Shown here in pieces: positions 13,412 through 22,128 of a DNA stretch of 64,000 bases (position 1 is its first letter; the number at the start of each line of letters is the position of its first letter). Location: assembly GCA_035344155.1 (NCBI GenBank), contig DAORAL010000014.1, forward strand, positions 57,738-121,737, given 5' to 3'. The notes below the pieces were generated by a model. That model saw only the letters and a program-made list of their open reading frames with translations, ran no database searches and was not told the origin of the DNA. The translations under genes and the position numbers were made by a program. The stretch comes from UBA1845 sp002338715. GTDB taxonomy: Bacteria > Planctomycetota > Phycisphaerae > UBA1845.

Positions 13412-15015
13412 TTGACGCTCGATTCCGTGGAGTTCATTCCGCGCGCCTGCTCTGTATTGGTCGCGTGGGTCGTTCGAGGCAACGTGTCACCGACCAACCG
13501 GTCCAGCGTTGCCAACCACTGCCCCTGATTTGCCAACGCACGCTCGTACGACAACGCAAAATCAAGTAACGAACGTTCGGCGTCGACAAGTTCCAGGAAC
13601 GTTGCCTCGCCGGCGCGAAAGGCTGTCTCCGTCGACTCGATTGATTCCTTGGCCTTGGGAATGAGCGTGTCCCGATAAAGCGAAATCTTGCGTTGGGCGT
13701 CACGATATTCGTAGAGTGCCCGCTTGACGGAGGCTGACAAGTCATTTTCGCGTTGACTGCGATCACCCGCCGCAGCCAATCGGCGAGCTCGAGCTTCGCG
13801 TTCACCCGCCGCGTACTTATCGCGCCAAATTGGAACGTTCATCGACAGCGATACCATCCAGACATCTTGACCTGCGTCGCCTGGCCGATTACCGCGACGA
13901 AAACTCCGACCGATCGAATACCCGTCGATCAAATCGCCCATGCCGCCGCCGATTCGCGACGCGCTGCGCAGCGCCGCAGGGTTGGCGAACCCCTGCCCAG
14001 GTGAGCGGGGAGGTAAGCCAACGTCGGTATAATCCACGCCGATGGTCAGATCGGGATAGTATTCTTTCTTGGCAAGTTCGATTTCATAAGCTGCCTGTTC
14101 GATCCGGTGATCGAGCGCCCGCAGTTCCGGATTCCGGTCGGCCATTACTGCCAAGACCTCGGCGTCGCTCTGCACCAAGGACTCTTCGACAATCTCTAGG
14201 GGAAACGGTAAGTCTTCTTCCGTCGGTCGATTCAAGACTGCGTTCAGTCGAGCCACGATGGAGCCGCGCAGATCGCGCAGGGCGCTAAGCTGATCTTCGA
14301 GTTTGCCGAGTTCGACTTGGGCGCGAATGACATCCGGGTGCGATGCGGCGGCTGTCCTGTAGCGAGCGCGGGCGACGCTTTCGAGGTACTCGATCAACTC
14401 GAGGTTCTCCCGTACAACCTCGATGGCTCTGCCCAGATAATAATATTCGAAATAGGCGTCCTTAACTTCGTAGAACAAGGCCAGCTTGATCGCTTCGTAA
14501 CGTTGTCGTTCGGCATTGGCTGCTTCCGCCGCCGCGTCGCCGCGAAGAGCGAGTTTGCCAAACCATGGAAATGTCTGGGAAAGCCCCAGCGCCTGCTTCT
14601 GCGGTCCCACTCGCGTTTCCACCTCACGGATGAAATAACGATACGTGAACCGCGGGTCGGGGAGCGATGTGACTTGTGGCACGCGTTCAACGGCAGCCTT
14701 CCAGCGATTAAAAGCGGCTTCGAGACCCGGATTGTTCAGAGCTGCATAGGCAAGGTAATCGCCGAGCGTGGACGAACCATCTAGGCGTGGTTCGGCGACC
14801 GCCGGCTCCTCGGTGGCAGCGGTTTCATGTCGGCTGGAACGAAAGGAACGGTCTTTGTGGTTCGTCTCCAAATCGTCGAGAAGCATTGATCGTTGCGGCG
14901 CCTGGCAACCGACCATCGATGCGGATGCGGCGCAAACAATAATCGCCGAGCAAACGGCGCCCAAGTGTTGTGGTCGAAATCTTGTTTTAGAAACCATGTG
15001 TTGGTTCGCTACCAT
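13408..15015 (-). CDS. cusC: CusC-type TolC-family outer-membrane efflux lipoprotein
   Basis: This 535-residue protein starts at an ATG within the stop of the upstream gene (ATGGTAG, seven-base overlap). A second ATG lies six codons on. The N-terminus has a hydrophobic stretch with lipobox SMVGC. The body has two long helical TolC repeats: the first with YAALNNPGLEAAFNRWKAA and LGLSQTFPWFGKLALRG, the second with APIWRDKY-like strand VPIWRDKYAAGEREAR. By family it forms a trimeric outer-membrane duct for the CusBA complex. Four-base coupling to cusB (GTGA) supports co-translation of the tripartite pump. Confidence 0.92.
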   Translation of the reverse strand: MVANQHMVSKTRFRPQHLGAVCSAIIVCAASASMVGCQAPQRSMLLDDLETNHKDRSFRSSRHETAATEEPAVAEPRLDGSSTLGDYLAYAALNNPGLEAAFNRWKAAVERVPQVTSLPDPRFTYRYFIREVETRVGPQKQALGLSQTFPWFGKLALRGDAAAEAANAERQRYEAIKLALFYEVKDAYFEYYYLGRAIEVVRENLELIEYLESVARARYRTAAASHPDVIRAQVELGKLEDQLSALRDLRGSIVARLNAVLNRPTEEDLPFPLEIVEESLVQSDAEVLAVMADRNPELRALDHRIEQAAYEIELAKKEYYPDLTIGVDYTDVGLPPRSPGQGFANPAALRSASRIGGGMGDLIDGYSIGRSFRRGNRPGDAGQDVWMVSLSMNVPIWRDKYAAGEREARARRLAAAGDRSQRENDLSASVKRALYEYRDAQRKISLYRDTLIPKAKESIESTETAFRAGEATFLELVDAERSLLDFALSYERALANQGQWLATLDRLVGDTLPRTTHATNTEQARGMNSTESSVK

Positions 15016-15929
15016 CTCAAGTGGTCCGGACCATAGACGAGACTGGCCCCAAAGTATCCGGTGATCGTCAGCAACACCACTTCAATAAGCAGAGCAGAGC
15101 CGTAAATCCAGCGCCAAATTACCGTCAACATGCGCCACCGCCAGATTCGAACTGCTACGAGGGTAAGGGCGAGGATCATTGATGTTGTTGCGAAAAGCTG
15201 ATGCCGTTCCGCGACGGCGGCGAGAATCGTGCCAAACTTAGATGCCTCGTGCGCCATGTTGCCGGTGACGACAGCTGCAACCGCCGCCGTCGCACCCACG
15301 ATGAGCGCGGGCACGTCTGCATGCGCAAACGAAGCCCGTCGTGAAACGACAGAGACGATGAAGCCCAGCAAAGCCAGCGGGATTCCCGCTAGGGGAAAAT
15401 GAATGATGGCAGGGTGCAGGCGAGCCAACAGTGGCGTGCGACCCCCGTCAGCCGATTCATCGGTCCCGCCGCTGTGCGAATGACCCATATGGGGTGCATT
15501 CTCATTCCGTGCGGAGTGCCCGTGCTCCGCCGATGAGAACTGCGGCAGGCGAGCGAGGTATCGTTGTGGGTTGGCTGCAAACTTCTCCACACAGCGATCG
15601 CAACAAAACGCGATGATCTTCCCTTTGTACTGCATGGTGATGGAGGGATCCGCCTGCTCTTCCGACATCACCGGGCACATCGCGTTCAAGCCCGTGCCAT
15701 CTTCATCAGCGCGAACTTGCGTGGCGGCCAGTGCAACGAGAATCGGAAGAACCACTATGGCCGGGCCCTGTCTCCAGCATCCAACCTGGTTCACAGGATC
15801 TATTCCACGTTGGAGCAAACCGCGTGCGCGAGGACTTCTGCACACGACGGTTTGCTCCCTGCTGTGGAGAAGGGGCGGGCAATGTCCAATATGAAAGCGG
15901 GCGGCCTCTCGGGTCGTGATTCGTTTCAC
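15009..15929 (-). CDS. YHS domain plus DUF2231 membrane protein
   Basis: The gene starts at a GTG fused to the stop of the upstream three-YHS gene (GTGA). A later GTG at 15794 would give a shorter 261-residue form with a cleaner signal (VVLPILVALAATQVRA). After the signal, one YHS/TRASH domain shows NAMCPVMSEEQ and IIAFCCDRCVEKFAANPQRY, with Cys residues that commonly bind Cu or other soft metals. A His-rich linker (HGHSARNENAPHMGHSHSG) leads to four membrane helices of the DUF2231 type (LHPAIIHFPLAGIPLALLG). A metal-sensing or electron-linked membrane role is likely but unproven. A close paralogue with the same domain order lies at 31069-32040. Confidence 0.85.
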   Translation of the reverse strand: MKRITTREAARFHIGHCPPLLHSREQTVVCRSPRARGLLQRGIDPVNQVGCWRQGPAIVVLPILVALAATQVRADEDGTGLNAMCPVMSEEQADPSITMQYKGKIIAFCCDRCVEKFAANPQRYLARLPQFSSAEHGHSARNENAPHMGHSHSGGTDESADGGRTPLLARLHPAIIHFPLAGIPLALLGFIVSVVSRRASFAHADVPALIVGATAAVAAVVTGNMAHEASKFGTILAAVAERHQLFATTSMILALTLVAVRIWRWRMLTVIWRWIYGSALLIEVVLLTITGYFGASLVYGPDHLRW

Positions 15930-16648
15930 GGGTGATCATGACCGCTGTGATCGTGGCCTTCATGCCCACCCTTGTGAGCTGCCTCACCAACATCGCCTGC
16001 TTTCTTCACCTTCGACCAGTTGTATTGAAATCCCTGCGTAGCGAGATTCTTGGCGTACTTGGCGGGCGTCCCAAACAACTTTCCTTCGCATCCATTGCAG
16101 CAATAGTAGATCGTGCGACCGTCTGCGAGTTTCGTGAAGGATGTCGGATCGATCGTGTTTCCCATGACCGGGCACTTGGATTGATAGGTGAAACTGTTCG
16201 CCAAATTGGCGGCGTATTTCTTCGGGTCGTTCTGGTATTTTGAGACGCATGCCGAACAGCAGAAATAGATCTTCTCTTCGTCGCGCTCTACGAAAACCTT
16301 CTTATCAACCGCGTCGCCCGACACTGGACAAGTGACTTGAACGCGCGGACGGCCGTCAAGGGCCTTTCGTTGCGCGGAAGCCTTTTCGGCATATTTGGCG
16401 GGGCTCTTTTGAAATTTCGAAATGCAGTCATTGCAGCAGAAGAAAACGGGACCATCGTCCGTAGGCGTACTGATGGCTAAGTTGGCCGGTTCATCCCCCA
16501 TGACAGGGCACATTGGCTGCGATGCCTGGCCTGCTTGTCCATGGTTGCCATGGTCGGGGCCATCGCCGGCCACCGCATGAGGTGAAGACAATCCTGAGAG
16601 AACTGTTGCCGCAAGCAGCGCGGTCAGGCCATTCGCAAATCTATTCAC
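15926..16648 (-). CDS. Secreted protein with three YHS/TRASH metal-binding domains
   Basis: I start at GTG 16648, which has GGAGG eight bases upstream and gives a signal peptide (FANGLTALLAATVLSGLSSPHAVA). The open frame reaches 16915, but the extra part is unlike a protein start. The mature part has three YHS domains in a row. Each begins CPV(M/S)G and holds a C-C-x-x-C pair: FFCCNDCISKFQKSPAKY, IYFCCSACVSKYQNDPKKY, IYYCCNGCEGKLFGTPAKY. The tail is His-rich (HKGGHEGHDHSGHDH). Each domain should bind one soft metal ion, so this looks like a periplasmic copper/silver store feeding the pump encoded downstream. Its closest relative in the window is 32168-32884, with the same three-domain order and His tail. 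Confidence 0.88.
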   Translation of the reverse strand: MNRFANGLTALLAATVLSGLSSPHAVAGDGPDHGNHGQAGQASQPMCPVMGDEPANLAISTPTDDGPVFFCCNDCISKFQKSPAKYAEKASAQRKALDGRPRVQVTCPVSGDAVDKKVFVERDEEKIYFCCSACVSKYQNDPKKYAANLANSFTYQSKCPVMGNTIDPTSFTKLADGRTIYYCCNGCEGKLFGTPAKYAKNLATQGFQYNWSKVKKAGDVGEAAHKGGHEGHDHSGHDHP

Positions 16649-16787
16649 GTTGGATCCTCCATTCGTAACCGGGACGTAACCTTTGGGCGCACGCACGCCT
16701 TCTCCGTCATCCTTCTGCTCCATTAGATGCGCATGAGGGCAAGATTCTTCCCCAAAAGTCGAGAATTTTGACAGAAGGATCGCCCAT

Positions 16788-17363
16788 CTAGCCGTCCTCA
16801 ATGTCCCTCGCAATGCGCTCTGCGTCCAGTTTTTGAATTTCGTCAGCGAGACGATTGCGAACCTTCCCCGGATTGCTCGCCGGTGCTTCTGAAAGGACTC
16901 GGCCACCTGAACCAAGAAGAACCAAGCTTTCAGATTCGCCTACGCCATAGAGTCTACGGACCGCTCCGCGCCCGTCGCAGATACTCAGGACGCGCCAGGA
17001 TTGCTCGATCGAGTGGCAGTCACCGCCTGCCGGGCAACCCTCCACACCCCAATGCACAGCCACACCAATTATGTCAAGTTCGGGGTAGCGCTTTGAATTG
17101 GAGAGCAGATCATAGAGAATCGGCGAAACGGGGGCATGAGTCGTGCCTTGACACTCTGAGAACATCACAACTGTCAATTCTCCACAGATTTCATGGAATC
17201 TCCGTTGACGACCTTCTTCATCTCTAAACTCAAAATCTGGCGCCCGCCCTCCTTCACGAACTTGTTGTACCCATCCCTCAGCCGGCCGGCTACACCCAAG
17301 CATCCCGATTGCGGCAATCGTAGTTGCAACGAATCCAATCATCAGTGGGTTTCGATAGAACAT
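16788..17363 (-). CDS. Thioredoxin-fold (peroxiredoxin/SCO-like) lipoprotein
   Basis: The 191-residue product starts at an ATG with AGGAG seven bases upstream. The signal ends in IGMLGC, a lipobox, so it is lipid-anchored. The mature part reads GGRAPDFEFRDEEGRQRRFH, a typical opening of AhpC/SCO-like thioredoxin folds. TVVMFSECQGTTHAPVSP follows, where the family usually has an active-site C-x-x-C; here only one Cys is present. Two more Cys occur in GCPAGGDC. SCO-like proteins carry copper or act as thiol oxidoreductases. With one active-site Cys, a chaperone or peroxidase-like role is more likely than disulfide exchange. It lies between the two three-YHS genes of the cus operon. Confidence 0.75.
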   Translation of the reverse strand: MFYRNPLMIGFVATTIAAIGMLGCSRPAEGWVQQVREGGRAPDFEFRDEEGRQRRFHEICGELTVVMFSECQGTTHAPVSPILYDLLSNSKRYPELDIIGVAVHWGVEGCPAGGDCHSIEQSWRVLSICDGRGAVRRLYGVGESESLVLLGSGGRVLSEAPASNPGKVRNRLADEIQKLDAERIARDIEDG

Positions 17364-17409
17364 TGTGATTCTCCTTATGCAGCTGCACTCGCACTGCGCA
17401 CTTCCATGT

Positions 17410-18081
17410 TCAAAACCGACCTCGAAATCCTTGCGTTACAAGGGCGTCGTGGTAGTGGTCCGGAGACTCCCGATAGCGCAACATGCATTGTTCAGAGCAA
17501 AAATAGACAGAAACACTTTCCTTCACGGGGATCGCCCACGTTGGATCAATGGGCCGCCCGCTCACGGGACAGGTTGTCTGATAAGTGAATACGGCCGCAG
17601 GATTGGGCAACGAATCACCGTCCCTTTCAAATTCGGCAGCACATTCTGTGGAACAAAAAATGATGTCACCTGCCTTCGTTGCACGTGAGATTGTGTGATC
17701 AGGAAGGTCACCAGAGATCGGACACGCCACCTGGACTCTTGGAAGTTTCGCGAGAACTGCATGCTGGGCGTCTACGGCTTCGTTGTATTCCTCTGGTGCC
17801 GCTCTGTACTTTTCGATACACCGAGGGCAGCAGAAAAAGATGACACCTTCGCCGGTCTCCAGGCGCTGAGTGAAATTCACAGGAAAGGCTCCCACCGGGC
17901 ATAAGGGTAACCAGGCGGGGAGCTCGGGATCGACGACAGGAGTTGGAGACGCCAGCCAACCGAACACTCCCGCCACAGCCAGTCCCCCGGCGATTACCGT
18001 CAATGGAAGCCAAACTCGACTCCGCGAGTTCTTCCGGTGACCGCGCGCCCGATGTTGTGTTCTTCTCGCTCTTGCACACAT
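17410..18081 (-). CDS. Membrane-anchored protein with three YHS/TRASH-like domains, first gene of cus operon
   Basis: I use the ATG at 18081 (223 residues). The frame extends to 18195, but that part would overlap the divergent promoter region. A basic N-terminus (RARRTQHRARGHRKNSRSR) precedes one membrane helix (VWLPLTVIAGGLAVAGVFGWL), so the rest should be periplasmic. Three domains follow: LCPVGAFPVN with IFFCCPRCIEKYRAAPEEY; ACPISGD with IIFCSTECAAEFERDG; TCPVSGRPIDP with VYFCSEQCMLRYRESPDHY. The second and third have lost one Cys of the CC pair seen in 15926-16648, so the metal sites differ. It opens the seven-gene copper operon and is transcribed away from the SpoIIE-type phosphatase gene. 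Confidence 0.82.
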   Translation of the reverse strand: MCARARRTQHRARGHRKNSRSRVWLPLTVIAGGLAVAGVFGWLASPTPVVDPELPAWLPLCPVGAFPVNFTQRLETGEGVIFFCCPRCIEKYRAAPEEYNEAVDAQHAVLAKLPRVQVACPISGDLPDHTISRATKAGDIIFCSTECAAEFERDGDSLPNPAAVFTYQTTCPVSGRPIDPTWAIPVKESVSVYFCSEQCMLRYRESPDHYHDALVTQGFRGRF

Positions 18082-18272
18082 GTCTATTCTATTTGATGAA
18101 TCTGGACACAGGTTTCTTCCGTGCCAATTCCGCAAAGCTTCGCCAAATGCCGATCGCCCGCGACCGAATTGGAAGGATTCGGAGCACCGTCGCATCCAAT
18201 CAATAGGAGAAACCGTCCTTGGCGACCTGGAAATGGGACAGCAGCTCTCACGTTAACGAAGGTGTTACCGTA

Positions 18273-19721
18273 ATGAATACATCGCAGATCCCTTGGTGGG
18301 ATACACTGTTTTTTCGTGGAGCAGTGATCGTTAATCTTCTGATGGCCGTTGTTTTCGTGGTCTTCGCTCTGGTTGAATATCGAACGGAACGCCAACGCGC
18401 AGTGACTACACTTCACGCACGCCTCGCCGAAGAAGCACGCGTTTTGCGCGTCGCCCATGCCCAACTTCCGTCTCCACACGAATTCCAACATTTCGTCGAT
18501 GATTACTGCCACCAGATGGAGCCCACGGCATCGCCCGGCCACCACATCATTGTTGTTGGCACAAACGGCGACATTGTCACACGTGCTCATGATCGGGCGG
18601 ACGACGACCTCGAAGCGGCTATGATTGCGCAAGTCGATGGATCACAGTTAGTGTTCGACGTAAATGACCACCCCTTTCTCGCCGCGACCACCAAGTTCGC
18701 AGGTGGAGAGCGCCTTATCATAGCCCAGTCATTGGAGAAGGTACGTGCTGCGATCGCGGCAACGCGCAATCGAACCGTCGCCATCACGTCTGTGCTTGTC
18801 CTCGTGGTTTTCGCTGGCAGCACGATTGCATTTCGGCGTTGGGTGCGACGGCCGCTCGCAGACCTGTGCAGCAGCGTCGCATCCATTGGTTCACGCGACT
18901 TTCTGGCACGTGCGCCGGTGCGCGGATCTGGGGAGATCCGGTTCCTCGCGAAGAATGTCAACGATATGGCAGACCAGCTACACATCTACGACCGTGCTCA
19001 GCAAGCCGCAATGCAGCGAGCTCGCGATATACAACGCAGCCTGTTGCCCAAGCGCTTGCCGGACTCCCCAGCACTCAATTTCGCGCAGTTCTTCCAACCT
19101 GCGGAAAGTATCGGTGGTGATCTTTTCGACGTGGTCGAACTCCCAGATGGACGGATCATGGTGGCGCTTTTTGACGTGTCTGGACACGGCACACCGGCGG
19201 CACTCAACACCGCATTGCTAAGAACGGTATTTCGACAATGCGCCCGGGCGGGCATGGACGCAGAGAAAATGGCCAATGAAATGAACCGCGAACTGGTCGA
19301 GATCGGCGATCCTGGCGAGTTTGCAACCAGTCTCCTGCTTTGCATCGACGGTGACGGTGATAGGTTCTCGGTCATCTCCGCAGGTCACGATTCCCCGATG
19401 GTGCTGCGACAGAATGGACGGCTTGAGCGACTGGGCTGCGGAGGCTTACCTCTCGGTATCGACGAATCATCGCACTACGAAACCGCGCGCAGCACACTGG
19501 CGGTGGGTGACCGCGTGTACTTGTTCACTGACGGCGTTCATGAGGTATTCAATCACAGCGAGCAAATCTTCGGGCGCGATCGTCTGCAGAGTGCTATTGA
19601 AGGCACCGCAGATGCCAGTCTGCAGGATCAGGTGGTGGCAATCGTCGATAGAGTGGTCGCGTTTCAGCAATCAAGCTCATTCCATGATGATGTCACGTTC
19701 TTCGCCTTTGAGCGAAAATGA
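18273..19721 (+). CDS. Membrane-bound HAMP-SpoIIE (PP2C-type) Ser/Thr phosphatase
   Basis: The ATG at 18273 (GAAGG ten bases upstream) gives 482 residues; the frame opens at 18219. There are two membrane helices (GAVIVNLLMAVVFVVFALVEY and TVAITSVLVLVVFAGSTIAF) around a periplasmic sensor segment of about 120 residues. A HAMP-like linker follows, then a SpoIIE/RsbU phosphatase domain with its metal-binding Asp motifs (ESIGGDLFDVVELPDG, LFDVSGHGTPAALNT, LFTDGVHEV, HDDVTFFAFE). By family it removes phosphate from an anti-sigma-factor antagonist in a partner-switching pathway. No anti-anti-sigma or anti-sigma kinase gene is next to it. Its position divergent from the cus operon suggests it responds to the same stress. 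Confidence 0.88.
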   Translation: MNTSQIPWWDTLFFRGAVIVNLLMAVVFVVFALVEYRTERQRAVTTLHARLAEEARVLRVAHAQLPSPHEFQHFVDDYCHQMEPTASPGHHIIVVGTNGDIVTRAHDRADDDLEAAMIAQVDGSQLVFDVNDHPFLAATTKFAGGERLIIAQSLEKVRAAIAATRNRTVAITSVLVLVVFAGSTIAFRRWVRRPLADLCSSVASIGSRDFLARAPVRGSGEIRFLAKNVNDMADQLHIYDRAQQAAMQRARDIQRSLLPKRLPDSPALNFAQFFQPAESIGGDLFDVVELPDGRIMVALFDVSGHGTPAALNTALLRTVFRQCARAGMDAEKMANEMNRELVEIGDPGEFATSLLLCIDGDGDRFSVISAGHDSPMVLRQNGRLERLGCGGLPLGIDESSHYETARSTLAVGDRVYLFTDGVHEVFNHSEQIFGRDRLQSAIEGTADASLQDQVVAIVDRVVAFQQSSSFHDDVTFFAFERK

Positions 19722-19752
19722 GGCGGCCATGATAACAATGCCTGCTCATCGT

Positions 19753-20481
19753 TCATGTTGCCGCTCGCCTTCTGCGCTTCAACCGCAGCCCCCAAAGCAG
19801 GATACCCGTCGCCGATGTGGCTACAGCCATCGCGCTAGCGCCAGTCAACAGCCAATGATTAAAATTTTCACGTTGGCCATAGTCCATGATGTGAAGCATC
19901 CAAAAGAAGTCAAAGATGCGCCACGATCTGTTGCGCCGCGCCTGCACGTCGCCGGTAACCGCGCAGACAAAGATGTGTGGTGCCTTCGCGTGATCAAGAA
20001 TCACGCGATAAGCGGGCAATCGTTTTCCACGGTATTCGAGAGGCGCTTCATCCTCGATCAACTCCACACTTTCGACCTGGGCCGTGAATTGGAAGTCGGC
20101 GATGGCAATTCGCTTGGCCTCTTCGGCTCCGATATCAGTGCATACCCTGCTGTCACTTGCGTTCACCACCGCGAGCGGTCGACTCTCAACGCCCAGAACG
20201 TCGAAAACGAGCTGACTCTCGCGTGAGCGCAGCACGAGTCCGCTCACGTCGATGTCGCCCAATACGCGTCTCGCCGCAGCCACAGCTTGTTCCGGCGTTA
20301 TGATGGTGACCTGTGGGTCTATTAACGACGGTGCAGCTGTCACTCGATCACGATTCCCGCGCACGGCTTCGATGTCCATCAGGCTGAAGACCAGTCCGCC
20401 AACGCTCCACGCCAAAAGCTGGACACTGATCAGGAGTCCCGCCCACCGATGTACGAGATAGCTCTTTTTCTTCCAATGCAT
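19753..20481 (-). CDS. PepSY-associated membrane protein
   Basis: The 242-residue protein begins KKKSYLVHRWAGLLISVQLLAW and carries a second helix near the end (GASAMAVATSATGILLWGL), the usual two-helix frame of PepSY-TM proteins. Between them lie two PepSY-like modules, one around ITPEQAVAAARRVLGDID and one around EEAKRIAIADF. HRWAG near the start and HIMDYGQRENFNHWLL near the end resemble the His positions of PepSY-TM proteins linked to ferric or cupric reduction. It converges on the phosphatase gene (31-base gap). Function is unproven; a role in periplasmic metal reduction is possible. Confidence 0.75.
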   Translation of the reverse strand: MHWKKKSYLVHRWAGLLISVQLLAWSVGGLVFSLMDIEAVRGNRDRVTAAPSLIDPQVTIITPEQAVAAARRVLGDIDVSGLVLRSRESQLVFDVLGVESRPLAVVNASDSRVCTDIGAEEAKRIAIADFQFTAQVESVELIEDEAPLEYRGKRLPAYRVILDHAKAPHIFVCAVTGDVQARRNRSWRIFDFFWMLHIMDYGQRENFNHWLLTGASAMAVATSATGILLWGLRLKRRRRAAT

Positions 20482-20599
20482 GGCATGTATCCCATTGTAA
20501 TGACCGGCAGGCCCTGTTCTGTGCCTGCAAAATGCTGTATCTTCCGCCTGTTGCGGGTGTTGTGTTCAAGTAACCCGCGACATCAGCGGAGTCGAGGAA

Positions 20600-21160
20600 A
20601 TGACCGAAGCCGAGATCCTGGATGGATGTCGCCGCGGCGACCGACAGGCGAGGCATGAGTTGTACGTCCAGACGTCAACTCGTGTTTATCGGCTCCTGCT
20701 GCGCATGACAAGGGAGCCCGAGACAGCGCTCGATCTTGCTCAAGCGACCTATCTGAAAGTCTTCACGCGGATCAGTCAATTTGATGGCCGGGCAGCCGTC
20801 GCTACATGGATCCATCGAATTGCCGTCACGGAAGCGCTGCAATTCCTTCGCAGGGAAGGCCGGAACGCTGGCGTGCCCGGATCTGCGGCTGAAGCGGTCG
20901 ACTCAGAATCTGACAACCAGGCCGCAGACGTACGACTGGACATTGAAGATGCTCTGGCCTTGCTCGAACCTCTTGATCGAACCATCCTCCTGCTCCGATA
21001 CCATGTGGGGCATGATTACCGGGCGATTGCAGAGACGCTGGACTGTGCTGAGGGCACGGTGGCCTCACGGCTCAACCGTGCACGCGAGCGGCTTCGATTC
21101 GTATTAAAAAACAGCTATTTTCCGGAAGAAGATGCCCCCTCCAAGCATCAAATACTGTAG
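20600..21160 (+). CDS. ECF-family RNA polymerase sigma factor
   Basis: The 186-residue protein has sigma region 2 (RLLLRMTREPETALDLAQAT, then FDGRAAVATWIHRIAVTEAL) and region 4 (YRAIAETLDCAEGTVASRL) with no region 3, the ECF layout. The ATG has GGAG eight bases upstream. The anti-sigma gene follows at 21195. By family it directs RNA polymerase to a small set of promoters once the anti-sigma factor lets go. The signal is unknown; metal or envelope stress is suggested by its place in a copper island. Confidence 0.92.
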   Translation: MTEAEILDGCRRGDRQARHELYVQTSTRVYRLLLRMTREPETALDLAQATYLKVFTRISQFDGRAAVATWIHRIAVTEALQFLRREGRNAGVPGSAAEAVDSESDNQAADVRLDIEDALALLEPLDRTILLLRYHVGHDYRAIAETLDCAEGTVASRLNRARERLRFVLKNSYFPEEDAPSKHQIL

Positions 21161-21194
21161 GGGACAAGACGGGGAGTTTTGGAAGGGCCTGGCC

Positions 21195-22049
21195 ATGTCG
21201 TGCATTGAACTTGAAAAATTGGGCCGCTTTTTCGATGGGGAGCTCTCCGAAGAGGAGCGTACCAAGATCGAAAGCCACGTCCGACAATGCCCCCATTGTA
21301 CATCTGAACTGGCCGCCCTTACATCAATGCACCACCAGATTGCCGCGGTCCAAACTGCCGATCCGCCGACCGGGCTTTGGGAGTCCATCGAGGCGTCGCT
21401 CGATTCCGCTGCGTCGCCCACTCACTCGGAGCAGTTCCGGCAACCTCCGGCACAGAGCAACTTCAGAAAATTCCGGGCAGCCGCGAGCATCGTCGCCGCC
21501 GTAGGCCTTGTCGGATTTGCAGCATTCTGGATCACTCGTGGTGCAACCGCACAAGCTGCCACTGTCGACTTCGCCGTATTACTCGATTCCCTTTCTGCAG
21601 GTGCAGTCGAAGCGTTTGATCAATTCATCACACACCACAACGGCCGGCCCATTGACCCTGCCGACGCACAGCGTAGCGCTCCGGACTTGGATTTCGAGAT
21701 ACCTGCCAAGCTACCGGGCGAGTGGCGGCGGGCGAGAACATACCGCCTCAAATTCGGCGGGTCGCAGGGAATTGCTGCATCCTACACGCGTGGTGATGGA
21801 GAGTTTCTAGCCACGATTTTTCACCCTCCCGTAAAGCAAGAGAATTTTGGCACACACAAGGACTATCCGTGTGTCGTCGGAAAGCACCGAGGACACTCCG
21901 TTCAGGTTGGCGAGTGGCGAATGGTGCACTTGACCGACCCATCTACTTGCCACTGTGTTCTGAGTCGCATCACTGACGATGATCAACTGGCTGGCGTGAT
22001 GAGCGCCATCGCGCCTCGATCAAAGCCCTCTGGGGGCCACGGTCACTAG
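21195..22049 (+). CDS. Zinc-finger anti-sigma factor with periplasmic sensor domain
   Basis: I start at ATG 21195 (284 residues), which puts the zinc-binding motif HVRQCPHC near the N-terminus as in ZAS anti-sigma factors (ELEKLGRFFDGELSEEER before it). The open frame begins at 21132 inside the sigma gene. One membrane helix (about 100-122, IVAAVGLVGFAAFWI) separates this from a periplasmic part of about 160 residues holding KDYPCVVGKHRGHSVQVG and DPSTCHCVL. These Cys and His could sense copper. A segment LPGEWRRARTYRLKFGG resembles LPGEIRSCCLHQY in the other anti-sigma protein at 35448-36128, so both may share one sensor fold. It binds and silences the sigma factor encoded just upstream. Confidence 0.85.
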   Translation: MSCIELEKLGRFFDGELSEEERTKIESHVRQCPHCTSELAALTSMHHQIAAVQTADPPTGLWESIEASLDSAASPTHSEQFRQPPAQSNFRKFRAAASIVAAVGLVGFAAFWITRGATAQAATVDFAVLLDSLSAGAVEAFDQFITHHNGRPIDPADAQRSAPDLDFEIPAKLPGEWRRARTYRLKFGGSQGIAASYTRGDGEFLATIFHPPVKQENFGTHKDYPCVVGKHRGHSVQVGEWRMVHLTDPSTCHCVLSRITDDDQLAGVMSAIAPRSKPSGGHGH

Positions 22050-22128
22050 TTATTGTCGATGAACAACAGCGGAATCGATATCCCTGTAAACTAAGGGACA
22101 TCTCGGATCAATAGTCCGTAGGAGTTGT